Shown here piece after piece: positions 50,811-62,861 of a stretch of 64,000 nucleotides of DNA. The stretch lies in the NCBI GenBank assembly GCA_000499405.2, contig HG738139.1, positions 12,822,898 through 12,886,897 on the forward strand, read 5' to 3'. This DNA comes from Onchocerca volvulus. Taxonomy: Eukaryota > Nematoda > Chromadorea > Rhabditida > Onchocercidae. Under the pieces are notes generated by a model that saw only the letters and a list, made by a program, of their open reading frames with translations, was not told the origin of the DNA and did not search any database. Positions within the stretch are counted from its first letter, which is position 1, and each line of letters begins with the position of its first letter. The position numbers and the translations under genes were made by a program.

Positions 50811-53103
50811 ATGAATGAAAGAGGTTTATGTCAACGTTTTGTCACTGGTATCCTTATCATATCAACATTTGTATATTTGGTAAGTATTTGTGAGCTTTGT
50901 TTTTTCTTTTTCAAATCATTTAATTTATTTTAAATTTGAAATTCTTTTGATATGACGAAAATATTTAATTCATTAGTAAAAAGTGTTGGAAAAAAAATTT
51001 TTTTTTTTGATTAGAATTAATTTCAGATTATTGGTCTTATTGTAATCGGATTAACTTTATGGCTTCGATTAGATTCAAGATTTGAAGAAATGATGCGAGC
51101 AAATATTCTTCGGATTAATAATAATAATGCAGAAATGGATGAAATAAAAGAACAAATTCGATTTGGTGTAAGTTTAAAAAAATTAAATAAATGAATGAAT
51201 TTTAGAAACCAAGTCTATGCAGTAAACGAAATTTTATTACTAAAATTAAGATTACTAGAACAGTATGATTTAGACTTATTTCACTTTTTTTTTAAAGTAA
51301 TATTTTCTCTGCTAAACTCTCTGTTTCAAAAAGATTGGCTTATTAAAATACGCAACAAATTTTCAATGCATTCGATTGAATTTTTTTTCATCAAATAATA
51401 ACTAATTAAGTCAATGACCAGATCATTTTTCATCAAACGATCATTGAGTAAACCAATGATCTTCAGAAAAATAATTGATTATTGTTTATCTGAAAAGAAA
51501 AAAAAAAAAAAAGGAAAAGAAATGCGAAATTCAAAATTGGAATTTTCTTATTCATTAATATTATTTTCTCAAGCTCTTCAACGATAAATTTATATAATAA
51601 TTACAGCTAACAATAACATTTTGGGTAATTTGTGGTTGTGGATTTGCAACTGCTCTAATTGGTTTACTTGGCACATGTGGAGCGATTTTGACAAATCGCG
51701 TAATACTTATCCTGAATTTAATAACCTCATTAATATTAATGGCAATTGAAATTGTAATCATTGTTTTCATTTTTCTCTACAAACCAATGGTATGTTTAAT
51801 ATCGATTAAATTTTTTGATAATTTGAATTAATTGAGTAAAAAGTTCTGGAATCAATGAAAAAATTTGCAGATGAATTAATTGAAAAATTTTTTTTTTTAA
51901 TGTTATAATATTATTCAAAAAATTTTGATGGACAAAAAAAATTGAAAAAAGAAATGTTTTGATTATGAAATCAAAAATGTTTTTTAGCTTGCAATAATTT
52001 TTTGACAATACAGAGATGATATTTTTTTGATACATTTTTGAGACTAAATTAAATCTTGTAATATTGTACAGATTGAGGAAGCAACAAGTCGATATGTCAA
52101 TTTAGCAGATGAATTAGCTGATGATTTGGATGATATGAAAACAATCACATCAAGGGTTTGGCATTATTTATCAGGAAACAAAGTAGTGGAGCAATTCTCT
52201 TGTGGAAAATTCAAATTTGTCTAAGAAAGAATTCACAATTTGAGAAATCGTAATATTAGAAATTTATTTGAACTGGTTGAAATATCTCTGAAATGTTTTT
52301 TTTTTTTTTTTTTTTCAGTATAAATGCTGTAGTACGAAAATCGATAGCTTAGCAAGATGCATTACAGCCGATCAGGTAAAATTACTTAGATCACTAAATT
52401 TGTATTCAGGATTAAAATAATTTCTATTTACTCAACAAAAAAAAAAGTACAAATAAAAAATAAGAAGTTAAAATCAAATAAACATTAAATAACTGGGTGA
52501 AAAAATAAAGAATGAATTACTATCATTTAATTCTTATCAACAAAAAGATTTGTGAAAATAGCAGTATTGAGGAATAGATGATTACAAGATGAAATACCAT
52601 ATTATATTACTGATCAGATGGAAAAAATTTGTACAGAAAGGTTTTCGATAGTAGGAAAGAACAACCATTTTTAATTACAGTTTATAAAATTTAGCCGAAA
52701 TTTTTAGATTTTTTCGTTTTTTTTTTTTCGTTTTTTTTTGATACCGAAATAATAACGCATTGTCACAATCTACGAATTCATTAGTTATAATATGAAATTA
52801 TCAAATCTCAATCAATTATGATCAAAAAACATAAATTCAATTGTAATTTTTTCCAATAAGTTGCACTGCAAAGTCAGTTGCAAATAAATAAAGAAGTACT
52901 CAGATATGAGTAAATGATAAATAATAAATAATTAACAGTTCAAAGATTACTTCATTCGCAAATTTCAGCTCACCTGTATGACAGCAGTATGGTATGAATT
53001 GCAGTATAATCTTATTTTAGCAGGTTATTTTATGGCAGGTATTATCATACAACAAGTTTTAACAATTATTTTATGTATCATAAAGATTTCTATGCATGTT
53101 TGA
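50811..53103 (+). CDS. Tetraspanin-like four-TM protein
   Basis: Six phase-0 exons, 50811-50879, 51027-51167, 51607-51789, 52072-52182, 52319-52375 and 52969-53103 (TGA), give 231 residues, a usual tetraspanin length. TM1 is at about 10-37 (TGILIISTFVYL plus IIGLIVIGLTLWL), followed by a small loop; TM2 is about 71-93 (WVICGCGFATALIGLLGTCG, with the tetraspanin-type GLLGxCG), TM3 about 98-128, and TM4 (GYFMAGIIIQQVLTIILCI) near the C-terminus. The short large extracellular loop has YKCC followed by two single cysteines (LARC, LTC), that is the four-Cys pattern, but with CCS instead of the usual CCG. The donor after 52182 (GTAGTG) was preferred over an earlier GT at 52155 because it keeps a W-H-Y-L before YKCC, as tetraspanins have; both keep frame. 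It would organise membrane partners at the cell surface; the partner is unknown. Confidence 0.8.
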
Positions 53104-54655
53104 TGATAAAATTCATCAAATTAATCATTACAAGTTTGCTACAATGCAATAATGATAATGTAGCATTCTTCGATTGCATCGATTTTTAATGCAACTCAAA
53201 AAAAAAATTTTTAATCTTTGAAAAAATTATCAAAGATTTTTGTTGGGGAAATGTTTCATGCAAGTTACAATCAATATTGACATATTTTATTAATAATATG
53301 ATCGTTCCATCTAACAATATCGATTTTCTATTACAATCGCAAAAATTCAATATCATTTACTTATTTTAAAGCAATATTGAACTTGTGTTTCATTTCAACA
53401 AAAAAAAAAAAAGCTATTTGATTTATATATTAGATTAACTGTGCATTTACATAATATTCATTAGCAGATATAAAGCTTTTTTTTTTTTGTTGATATGAAT
53501 GGTCAAAAATTGTAGGATAATCGAAAATTTATCAAATATTGCTTACTGTATTTAGATTGTCAAATCGATCAAATTAAATTAGTGATATGTGCTCTTTTTT
53601 GTTAATAAATTGAAATTCAATTTAGAAACTTTGTGATCATATCTTTATGTTGTTTATGTAAACATATACGAAATATAATGAATTAGAATCTTCAATAAAC
53701 AGCAAAATTAAATAATCACATTTTTATTTACATGAAAAGATGAGGTTGCGGTTGTAAATGCTTCATACATATTTATTTTAATTAAACTTAATCTAAATGA
53801 TTCAATTTAATTAGGATAAATATGTATGAAGATATTTATCTTTAGGCATTTGCATGGATCAAAACGCACTAATATTTCTATCTGCTTTGATCAATAAATT
53901 TAACTAAATCCATGCAAAATAAATAAAGAGATAAACAAGTGGATTTCTTATCTCATCAAGCATAACCTGCAAAAACTAATCATTTAATCACATTAGCTAT
54001 TCCAACTATTACTCATCCAGCCGACATATAAAAATAAATAACTTTCTCGATATCAACAAACAGGATATTGCGTGAATGAATATGGAGTATATTATGATGA
54101 CGCAAATTAATTAAACAAATTCTCATTAATGAATGAAAAACTAATGAATTTCATCCAAATAGCATACGACATATGAATGAATGATGATAAACTAGACAAA
54201 TTTCAATCAACAATTTTAAATTTTAATATGATGAAAAAAAAAAAAAACGAAATATTTTTTGAAAAATTTTTAGCACTGCTATTTCTTCTTGCAAATTTTT
54301 TCGAATAAAGCGAATTCATTCTGATCGAAATTATGAAATGGTTTGAAAGTTTGTTTGATTTAAACAATCCATGAAGATAACTTATCTCATTGGTTATCCT
54401 CGTGTCTTAAGCATCAGAATATCATCAGATAATAATGATAATTCAATTAGTGATCACAATTTAGAATAGAATATTATATTACCATATCATATACTAATAA
54501 TGAATCAATTAAAAATCATTTGTTTAGAAAATACTGCTTAAATTTAAAACTCTCAAATAACCAATGTATTCAAATTCAAAGACTTTTGATCAATCTAATT
54601 AAATTATCCAATTCATAATTGCAAAACAAGATCCTACGTAATTATCGCACTTTAC
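53104..54655. other. Convergent intergenic region
   Basis: It lies between the 3' ends of the tetraspanin (+) and the K+ channel (-). No gene is supported. A hairpin is listed separately. Confidence 0.6.
53761..53831. repeat. Hairpin with 16-bp perfect stem
   Basis: CTTCATACATATTTAT at 53761-53776 pairs with ATAAATATGTATGAAG at 53816-53831, loop 39 nt. It lies between two convergent genes, where it could be a foldback remnant or affect 3' end formation. Confidence 0.7.
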
Positions 54656-57448
54656 TTAATTGTAGTTCTTAGCTAATCGCCGTCGACGTTGTACTCGTTT
54701 GAAATCATTCCTTTCACTATCATAATTACGCGAGAAATTTTCGACAATCATAGTTATCGGGAAAGCTAATACCAATACACCGGATATACTGGCACAACTA
54801 GCGATCAATTTACCGACTAAAAAAATTTTTTTATTAGAAGCTAGGAAAAGTGTACACAAGATTTTTTTTTATTAGTTTTACAGACTTTTAAATTTTTAAT
54901 TGAAAAAATAATACAAAAAAATTATTTTTACATTCAATATTAAAAAAACTTTGCAAAAAAAATGGACATTACAGAGTGTTTCTGGATAATAATCACCATA
55001 ACCAACAGTTGTCATCGTAACGATGCACCTGAAATATTTTAGCGACTGAAAATCAACCTGGTCACTTACTCATCGACATTTATGAAATGTCATCTGAACA
55101 CATATCACATCATTATGATATATTTAGATCAGATGATGATATGAGTAGTAGTAAAAAAAAAAAAAAAAAAAAGAAAATACGAATATCTAAATTCAGTCGA
55201 GAAGTGTTTAATCATCAAAGCTAAATTGTTTCATCGATAATTAAATTAAACAGAATTCATTATGCGCTATAATTATTAATCCTATTTAAGAGGATTTGTG
55301 CTTCGCCTTTATGGTACTTCAATGAATGGCTTTAGATTTTATGTTGCAAATAGGTTATACTGCATACCGTCCATTTTGTTTCTGTACTTACGGATCAAAT
55401 TAAAGAACTTAATTTAAAATATGAATTAAGAAAATACAACCATGAAGCTTACCACCATCCGGCATGTGGAATTGATTTAAATTTCGTATTTGGTTCATCA
55501 CGTTCAGCAAAATACATCAAAGTTGAAAAGAAGATTACTGTAGTCAACAAAAACAGAGTAAGCATTGATAATTCCGGAAGACTGCAAAAATTTATATAAT
55601 TTAAAAGTTATTTAAAAAAAATGAAATAAAAAATTTCATAAGTTCAAATTTTTCAGAACTTCGAATGATGATTCGTAATGATGATTACATGCTGATAAGA
55701 CAAATCTATTGGATCGTAAAATTTGTACAATTCAAAAGCAATTAAAAATTATAAATTAAAAGATTTCATAAGTTTAATCCTATCGGAATTTCAAATTCTT
55801 GCCATATAATGATATGACAATATCAATTTATCATTGAAGATGTTCATTTACCTAGTTTTAACAGTAAGACCAAATGATTTTAGGCCACTGGAATATCGTG
55901 CAAGTTTAAATATTCGGGCTACTCGCATTACCCGCACCGCACGTATAACCAATGCTAGGCCACGAAATTCGTCAAATGTATGCGCTCCTAAGCCTGAAAA
56001 AAATTGAAATGATAATTTTATTAAAATTTTCATGTAATTTTTGTAGGGAATTGATATTTTTTATAGATCTATAATAGATAGATGGAAAGTTCGTTTTGGT
56101 CACTGGTCAATATAAAATGTATATTTTTTTTTATTGTTTTTCCTACTTTTGTCTTCGCTTATTTTTTTTACTTGTCTCTTCATCAAGGTGTATGATGAGC
56201 TCACTTATTAAATTAGAGTGTTTCTAATATCTAAAATAATAAGTCTCAGATTCTGAAATTATTATGAAAAAATTAGTGCATAATAAAAATTTCAGAAGTG
56301 CAAGTGTTGAATACAATAACTATTCCAACTTCCAACTTTCCACAAATTTGCTGTGCGAACACAAAAAAAGAAGAGTTATTTTATAAGATAGCAAAAAAAA
56401 AAAGAGAATTTTTCAGGATATGGGCAAAATATTCCAGATCATAAAATAGATCAACTGTTACGTAAGAAATGTGATATAATTGTCTATTTAATGCGAATCA
56501 TGTCTGAGATGAATTTGGAAGTCATCAGAAAATATTTAAAAAGAAAGCAGGTAAAAAAACGGACTATCCAATTAAGTTAGTCCACATTCATGCTCATTTG
56601 AACCGGCTTGATTAGGAAGAATCGCATCAAGCTGATTCAGATGAGCATTATCGATAAGAGCCGAAAAGATGCAATTAATTGTACATAGGAATGCTAAAAG
56701 GGTCAAAGAGCAGCTAGATAGTTTCAAAGAAGGGAAGAGTATCGAATGATTTAAAAGGAAAGGAATTCGATGATTGCGATCAATTCAGTTCCAATTCAAT
56801 GTCAAAAACGATTCAACGGCAGCAAAAGCGGCAATTATTTAAATCCAATAGCACGAGCGACAGTTTATCATGAGCCGCAATTTAAATGGATCAACAATTA
56901 TGTAGGAACAGAAGCACAAGCAATAATGCAGTGAAAGGAGAACGACAGTCATAAAAAGAAAATACGACAACGTAGTGAACATTCAAACATCTGTTGTATT
57001 TTTTATTGTTTACTGGATATTGTTTATTTAGTTTCCACTATTCTAATCCAAATCACAAACCAATTTAGCAAAATATTGTCTACAATGTCGTATTAGATTA
57101 ACCAGAGGCTATCGACATATAGCAATCGATAGAGATAAATGAAAGCTATTATCTGATGTACAGTATTATAAAATACTGATAAGAAATATTATCTTACAAT
57201 AGAAAATTTAAAATTCTAGAATAAAGTTAGCAATTCTTATTGAAAATACTTGGTATAAATCAATAAAGAATATTGTTTTATACTATATCGTATAAGATGA
57301 AGAAGGACTATTGTCGATGTAACGAAAGTCACAAGCATCAAAAAGATACGATTTAAATTACAAACGGAGGGGTAATAATTAGGATAGAATAACGCTATAT
57401 CGGTCACAAAAAAAAGAAAAGAAGATATGAAAATGTCAATGAGTAAAT

Positions 57449-57497
<49 letters not shown>

Positions 57498-59840
57498 GCA
57501 TTTGTGTTGCATTTTTTAATATTTATAATATATTTAGAAATAATTTGATTAATAACTATTGTTTCCATAAATCTTAAAATACACTGATACGTGAGTTAAT
57601 AAAATAAATCTACGTTCAAAATCCAAAATGTTATTTTAAATTTAAATTGAAACATTTAATTTATTCGTTTGTAAAATTGAAGGATAGCAATAAATGGCAG
57701 ATGAAGTATTTTGATTTATTATTCTATTTAATATGAGTTTGAAAAGAGATAACGAAAAATTTCGGAAATAAGAAAATTTCTAAATGGTCTTCAATTTCTG
57801 AATTCAGCGAAAAGGTGCAAAGGAATAAGTAATGATATCTTGATCTTAAAAAATAGAAGCGGAAAAGTCAGACTAAAATGTTCAAAATTTTGTATTCTAG
57901 AAATGATCATGAATATAAATTCCCAAGATTACCAATTTCTGAATTTAAATATCTAGAAGTTTTCAAAGATAAAAAAAATTATCATAACATTTTTAAAAAG
58001 GATGATAAACCTGCTTTATTCAATATATTAGGGAAATTTTAATGTTCTGCAAGGATTTTTTCTATAACTTCAAAAACAGTTTTAAAAGTTATGTAAAAGA
58101 TTATAGATTTTAATCCAAAGTCCTCAAAAACTCGGGGATTACTGGTCAATAAAATTACTGGCTCGAAGATTACTGCTTTATAAAAAGAGATAGTTAAACA
58201 GACAATTTTAAATGGAAAACTTGTAGCATTATTATTATTATTCAACATCTAAATGATTTCATGTAATGAATAACAGCTGAGTTCTTGAAATTTTGTCTAT
58301 CTATTACCATAATTACAAGTATTGCTTTTATATTATTACAGTAAGGTAGATATGATATTAATAAGTTACTATGCATAAAAATTCCTGATAATATCATCAT
58401 ATTGTCGCTGAAATCTGAGGATAAAAGAAGAAAATCAGTGATTCCTTTGTTTCAAAATTTGACATTCCGTGTCTGCTGTAATTAATTGTGAAATTTCATT
58501 TTTTTGTCTATCAAATCAATCAGCTTTAAAAAAGAGCTGTCTTTCATTATGCGCTAACCACAAGCAAATTCTCATTCGCTAACAAAGACGCATGCTCCTG
58601 AAACAACAAAGGAGCTTTCTTGTACCCCGAAAATGATATCAGGATCTTCTAGCCATGAAAAGAAGAGGATTCTGAGGATAAAAATCATTTTAAAGAGTAG
58701 GTAGCCATGAGCTCGGTCGAATGGTCCAGCTTCGTGGTATTGGATTTTTCTTTTATTGCATAACCATATCTCCTTTTCTTCGTATCATGCTCTCCTCATG
58801 AAAGTTGTTCCTTTGAAATTATCGAAATTGTATTGTTGATATAATTGTTGTTGATATAATTGCTGTTAATTAACAAATTTATCATAATAAAGGTTTAATT
58901 ACCCACGTTTGAGATTCGTTTCCAAGTGATTGAAACATCAAAATTGAAGAAAACCTGTGAGAACTGAAAATAGAATTCACCCCTGCAGTTTTGTCACGAT
59001 CAAAAAGAAACAGCGACATTTTTGACTGTCACAGTTACCATCGCTATCACTTACTAATTGATGTTATTATCACAAACCTTGGAACTGAATGGATGATGAA
59101 CTCATGGAATATAATTGAAATTAATTGATTACTTTTGCTACTATCAGTTATATATTGATTATCCTTTCGAAATTTCTTGTCATAGTGAATATATCTCCAG
59201 AAGTTTTGCTTCAACCGAGAAAAATTAATTTAGGCAGAGAAAAATTAGTTTAGACAATCGAATTAATTTATTTAATCCATTTATTCTAACTAGTTTAATA
59301 TAAGAAATGGATTAAATGGAACGATTTGGTGGATATCATTTCAAAATTTTTTTTTGAAGGATTTTACATGCGTACCGTATCTGGAATATGGTATAGCCAC
59401 CAGCAATGAGAACCGTTCTTCATGAACATAACCGGATAGTCCTGATAATAACGAATGATATTTCGATGACTAACAGTGCTTGAAATTTGTTACCTTCAGT
59501 ATTTGCTATCAAAATTTTTAAATTTAGCATTAAACTAAAGAAAATCGTTAAAAAAAAAAAAAAATGTGTTACCGCAAGCTGAAAATATAATTTCCACATA
59601 GAAGGGTACAATAGTTAAGCTATCAATAATATTCAGTGGTTGTAATATAAATTTCCTTTTTCGTGTGCATACAATAAATCGGATGAAGTATTCAAAAGTA
59701 AACCAAATTATACAAGCCTAAAATCAAAATCATGAAATTGATAATCGGAATCAAAATTTCAGTCAAAAATTTCAAATATATTAATCTTACAACCATGCTT
59801 CTCTCAGTTATTAATTAATGAGATAGAGAAAAATCGTTTA

Positions 59841-59885
<45 letters not shown>

Positions 59886-62861
59886 CTGATATTTTCGATT
59901 CGTAAGAAAATGAAGTGCTACTAAGTGCCAATTACAAATTTAAAAGCTCTTCTTCAACATTTATCTCTCTCCAAATTTGATTTGTCATTTTTCTGAGAAG
60001 GCAGTTATTAACTTTTTTTTCTTTTAATTCCAGTGAAAAAAAAAAAAAACTATTTTTCTCTAGAAATTGAAGCCATTAGCTAGATAAATGATACGTTTCA
60101 TAAACTTGCTTGATACGAAAACTGATATTTTAAAAAAGTTTTGTGTGTTAAAAATTGAAGTTATAGCGTACCAATTCAACAAATTCCAAAATTTGAAATC
60201 GGGAATTAAATTTTGCACTTGTAGCACTCGAAGTATGATTATGAGTTTGCCATTCTGGCGTTGAACCAAGTATCATGCCGGTCACTGATATTATTACCAT
60301 CAATATACTTATCAGTGCAAAAATCTGCAACAATAATAAGACGTACTAATAAATGGAAAAACGATGAAAATATCATTTATATTGCATTCTTAATTTCTGA
60401 AATATGACTTGCTTAGCGGAATTACGCTTTTAATATATCATAACTTATCAAAAGACTAATTAGAATTTTAATTGTTCGACGAAGCAAAAATCCAAAGTCT
60501 AAAAATATATGAAAAGTGGTTTTAATTAGAAACAAATCTGAGATTATATAAATTTTCAGTATAAAAAAAATGGATTCAAGTCTTGAAGATGAAATTAGAA
60601 ATTAAAGTAAATAAGAAAAAATTTCGCAATTCTTCACACTTTTTCTGAATAGAAGTAGAAAAAGGTATACCTTAGCGGAAGTGCTTGTACTAGGATCTTC
60701 CATCAAAAGCCACAATTTACGTCGTCTTTGGTCGCAGCAAACTCCATCAAATTCGTCACCTTTAAAGGAAAAAAAAAGGAAAAATCAGTGAAATTTTGTA
60801 CTAATTATTGAGGAATTTAAAAAACTCTTAGTCTTTCATAAAATTTACATGAATTTTGAGCAAGATTATGGTTTAAATATGAGCAATATGGAGTAAGTTA
60901 TATAAAGAGAATCACTGTCAACTTAGCAAGTTGTATATGTCAAATTTTTCGGGATTCTTATTTTGAACTATAATGATTCTCTTCATTTCAAGAATGTCAC
61001 ATCATTTGGACTTTTATTAAAGCAATTTTAGATTAAAAGCTTTTTTTCTTTCTCAAGAATATGAGTTAATAATAAAAATTTCTAATTTTTAATAAAACAA
61101 ACCGTAAGAAAGAGAATCATTCTCGACGGTCGGTGATTCTGTATTTTCAGCGATCATCATCATCATGCAACAAGGTGCAAAAAAATCTCTGAATAGGAAG
61201 TGTAACATCATTTTATAAACAAAGAAGATGAAACTATTATCACTGAAACTAAGTGATACCAAAATGATTTTATTTTGTCATAAAAATGAAAACTTAACAA
61301 CTGCACTTAATAATTCTGGCCTATTACTAAATTTAAATTCATGTTCTTTATATATATTTTCAATGACTAAAATATATTTTTCATTAAGAAATAAAATTAA
61401 AATCAAAAATGTTTCTTATTTTTGCATTGTCGTAGATGTTTTATTATAATTAGGAATAAACTCACATTACTAAAAAAAAAAAAATCATATCTTTGAGTAT
61501 ATTTGTTAAAATTTATTTTTGTTTTAAATTGATTTTTTAACTGAAATGATTCTTACGGCTTCATTTGTATCTCAATTAAAAAATGTTGAAAAAATACAAG
61601 AAAAAAATATGCTGTTTAATTAAAATGCTTCAAAATTAGCTATTCCAACAAATGCACTGATCAATTGTCGAAATCGTTAATGTGTTAGCTTTTTCATACC
61701 TTACAATATTTCAATTTAGAAAAAAGTTGTCGAAAAATTTTCACAAATATAAAATCCTAGTATTTCCAGCTAGAGATTATCAGAATTTTTAGCTTTCGTA
61801 AAATTTAATTAAAATTATCAAAAGTGGAAATCTTGAATAAAAAGAAAATCTAGCACTACTACTATTTGAAGATGCTTGATATGTAAATGATAAATTTAAT
61901 AGCAAAAAATTGTAATAACTTTTTAATTCGCCAAAAATCTAATTCCTTGAAAAGTCTTTCGACACAAATATCACCCATTCGATGGAAATGTCCGATAGTC
62001 AGGAAATCATAAATTGGTTCAAATAATTTTCCCGAACGCTCAAAAAAATATTCTCTTGTATCGGATAAATAACCATTACAACTTTCCACTCGTTCTGCAT
62101 GTGTTTCTCGGCAAAAATCAGCTAATAATGATGTTGGACATCGATACTGCAATATCGCATCTGATAAGCAAATTTTATCAATAAATGATGGAAAACTTAA
62201 ATGAAAAAAAAAAAAAAAAAACAAAAAAAACAAAATTTGTCACAATGCAATGACTCGTATTATTCGCATTTCAAATAAAATATGCAAATTTGATCCTTGT
62301 CAATATACCTGAATGGTTGAATAACGAATGCGAAAATGTGAACCACCAATATTCAGAAGTAAGTGAAAATCGAAGACATTTGTATTTTCAACCAATACCA
62401 TTTGCATATCTGTTTCAGAATCACTGAAATATTTCAAAATTTGACATTTTCAAACCATCAATAATCAATTATGACTATTCAAACGATTAATATTAAAGAT
62501 ATTAGTAATTGATTTTTCTATCAATGCATCACTTAGAAAGTACATTAAAAAGATTAGGAAGAACTTTAAAATTTGTTCGACTTTAGAATTTTCAGAACAT
62601 ATTCTTGATAAGCCATTTAGGCATTTTATTACATTTCATTGACAATAATATTTGCGATTATTTCTCAAAAATCTAAGCAGAAAATTTCAAATTTTTTCGA
62701 CGAAAAATAAAAAAGGCATACTTTTTCGCATTAGTCCAGCCAAATTCATTTTTTCGATCAGCATTTGAACGAAATCGCTCATGGGATGAACTTCGATTAA
62801 AACCATTATTTCGATGTTTTTCTTCAGGTATTAAATAAGTTGTATTATTTTCATCAGCCAT
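54656..62861 (-). CDS. Voltage-gated K+ channel, Shab/Kv2 or EXP-2 type
   Basis: Eleven exons: 62861-62722, 62423-62309, 62146-61920, 61188-61103, 60759-60671, 60324-60172, 59717-59573, 55993-55852, 55581-55453, 55028-54973, 54816-54656 (TAA), 480 residues. The T1 tetramerisation domain is about 68-168 (LNIGGSHF, YFFERS, ELDFW) with the zinc motif H-x5-C-x20-CC (His140, Cys146, Cys167, Cys168) of non-Shaker Kv channels. GDEFDGVCC and KLWLLMEDP before S1 resemble Kv2. S1 and a long S1-S2 loop with NHT follow, then S2-S3 (CIIWFTFEYFIRF, PLNIIDSLTIVPFY). S4 has six basic residues at every third position (336, 339, 342, 345, 348, 351). S5 is followed by the pore TMTTVGYGD (filter 416-421). S6 has AFPIT where most Kv have PxP. 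The C-tail is very short. It is a plasma-membrane channel that repolarises muscle or neurons. The C. elegans relatives are the Shab-like genes and exp-2; which one is orthologous needs a tree. Confidence 0.92.
57451..57494. repeat. (AT)n microsatellite
   Basis: 44 bp of uninterrupted AT in the large intron of the K+ channel gene. Confidence 0.95.
58403..59018 (+). mobile_element. BEL/Pao LTR in a K+ channel intron
   Basis: It begins TGTCGCTGAAATC, aligns with 21787-22213, then has AATAAAGGTTTAATTACCC (the poly(A)-signal block, complementary to the minus-oriented LTRs) and ends AACAGCGACA, 616 bp. The flanks (CATAT, TTTTT) do not match, so no target duplication survives. It is antisense to the host gene, in the 3.6-kb intron between the S3 and S4 exons. 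Confidence 0.75.
59843..59883. repeat. Poly(T) tract
   Basis: An uninterrupted run of 41 T in an intron of the K+ channel gene. Confidence 0.95.

Noticed and set aside
60671..61920. Direct splice of K+ channel exon 3 to the GDEFD exon
   Set aside because: The phases do not fit (it creates TGA at the junction); the 86-nt exon at 61103-61188 solves it.
62161..62233. Upstream extension of the third K+ channel exon (acceptor before GCGATATTG)
   Set aside because: Phase does not match the preceding exon; the acceptor at 62147-62148 gives a continuous T1 domain.
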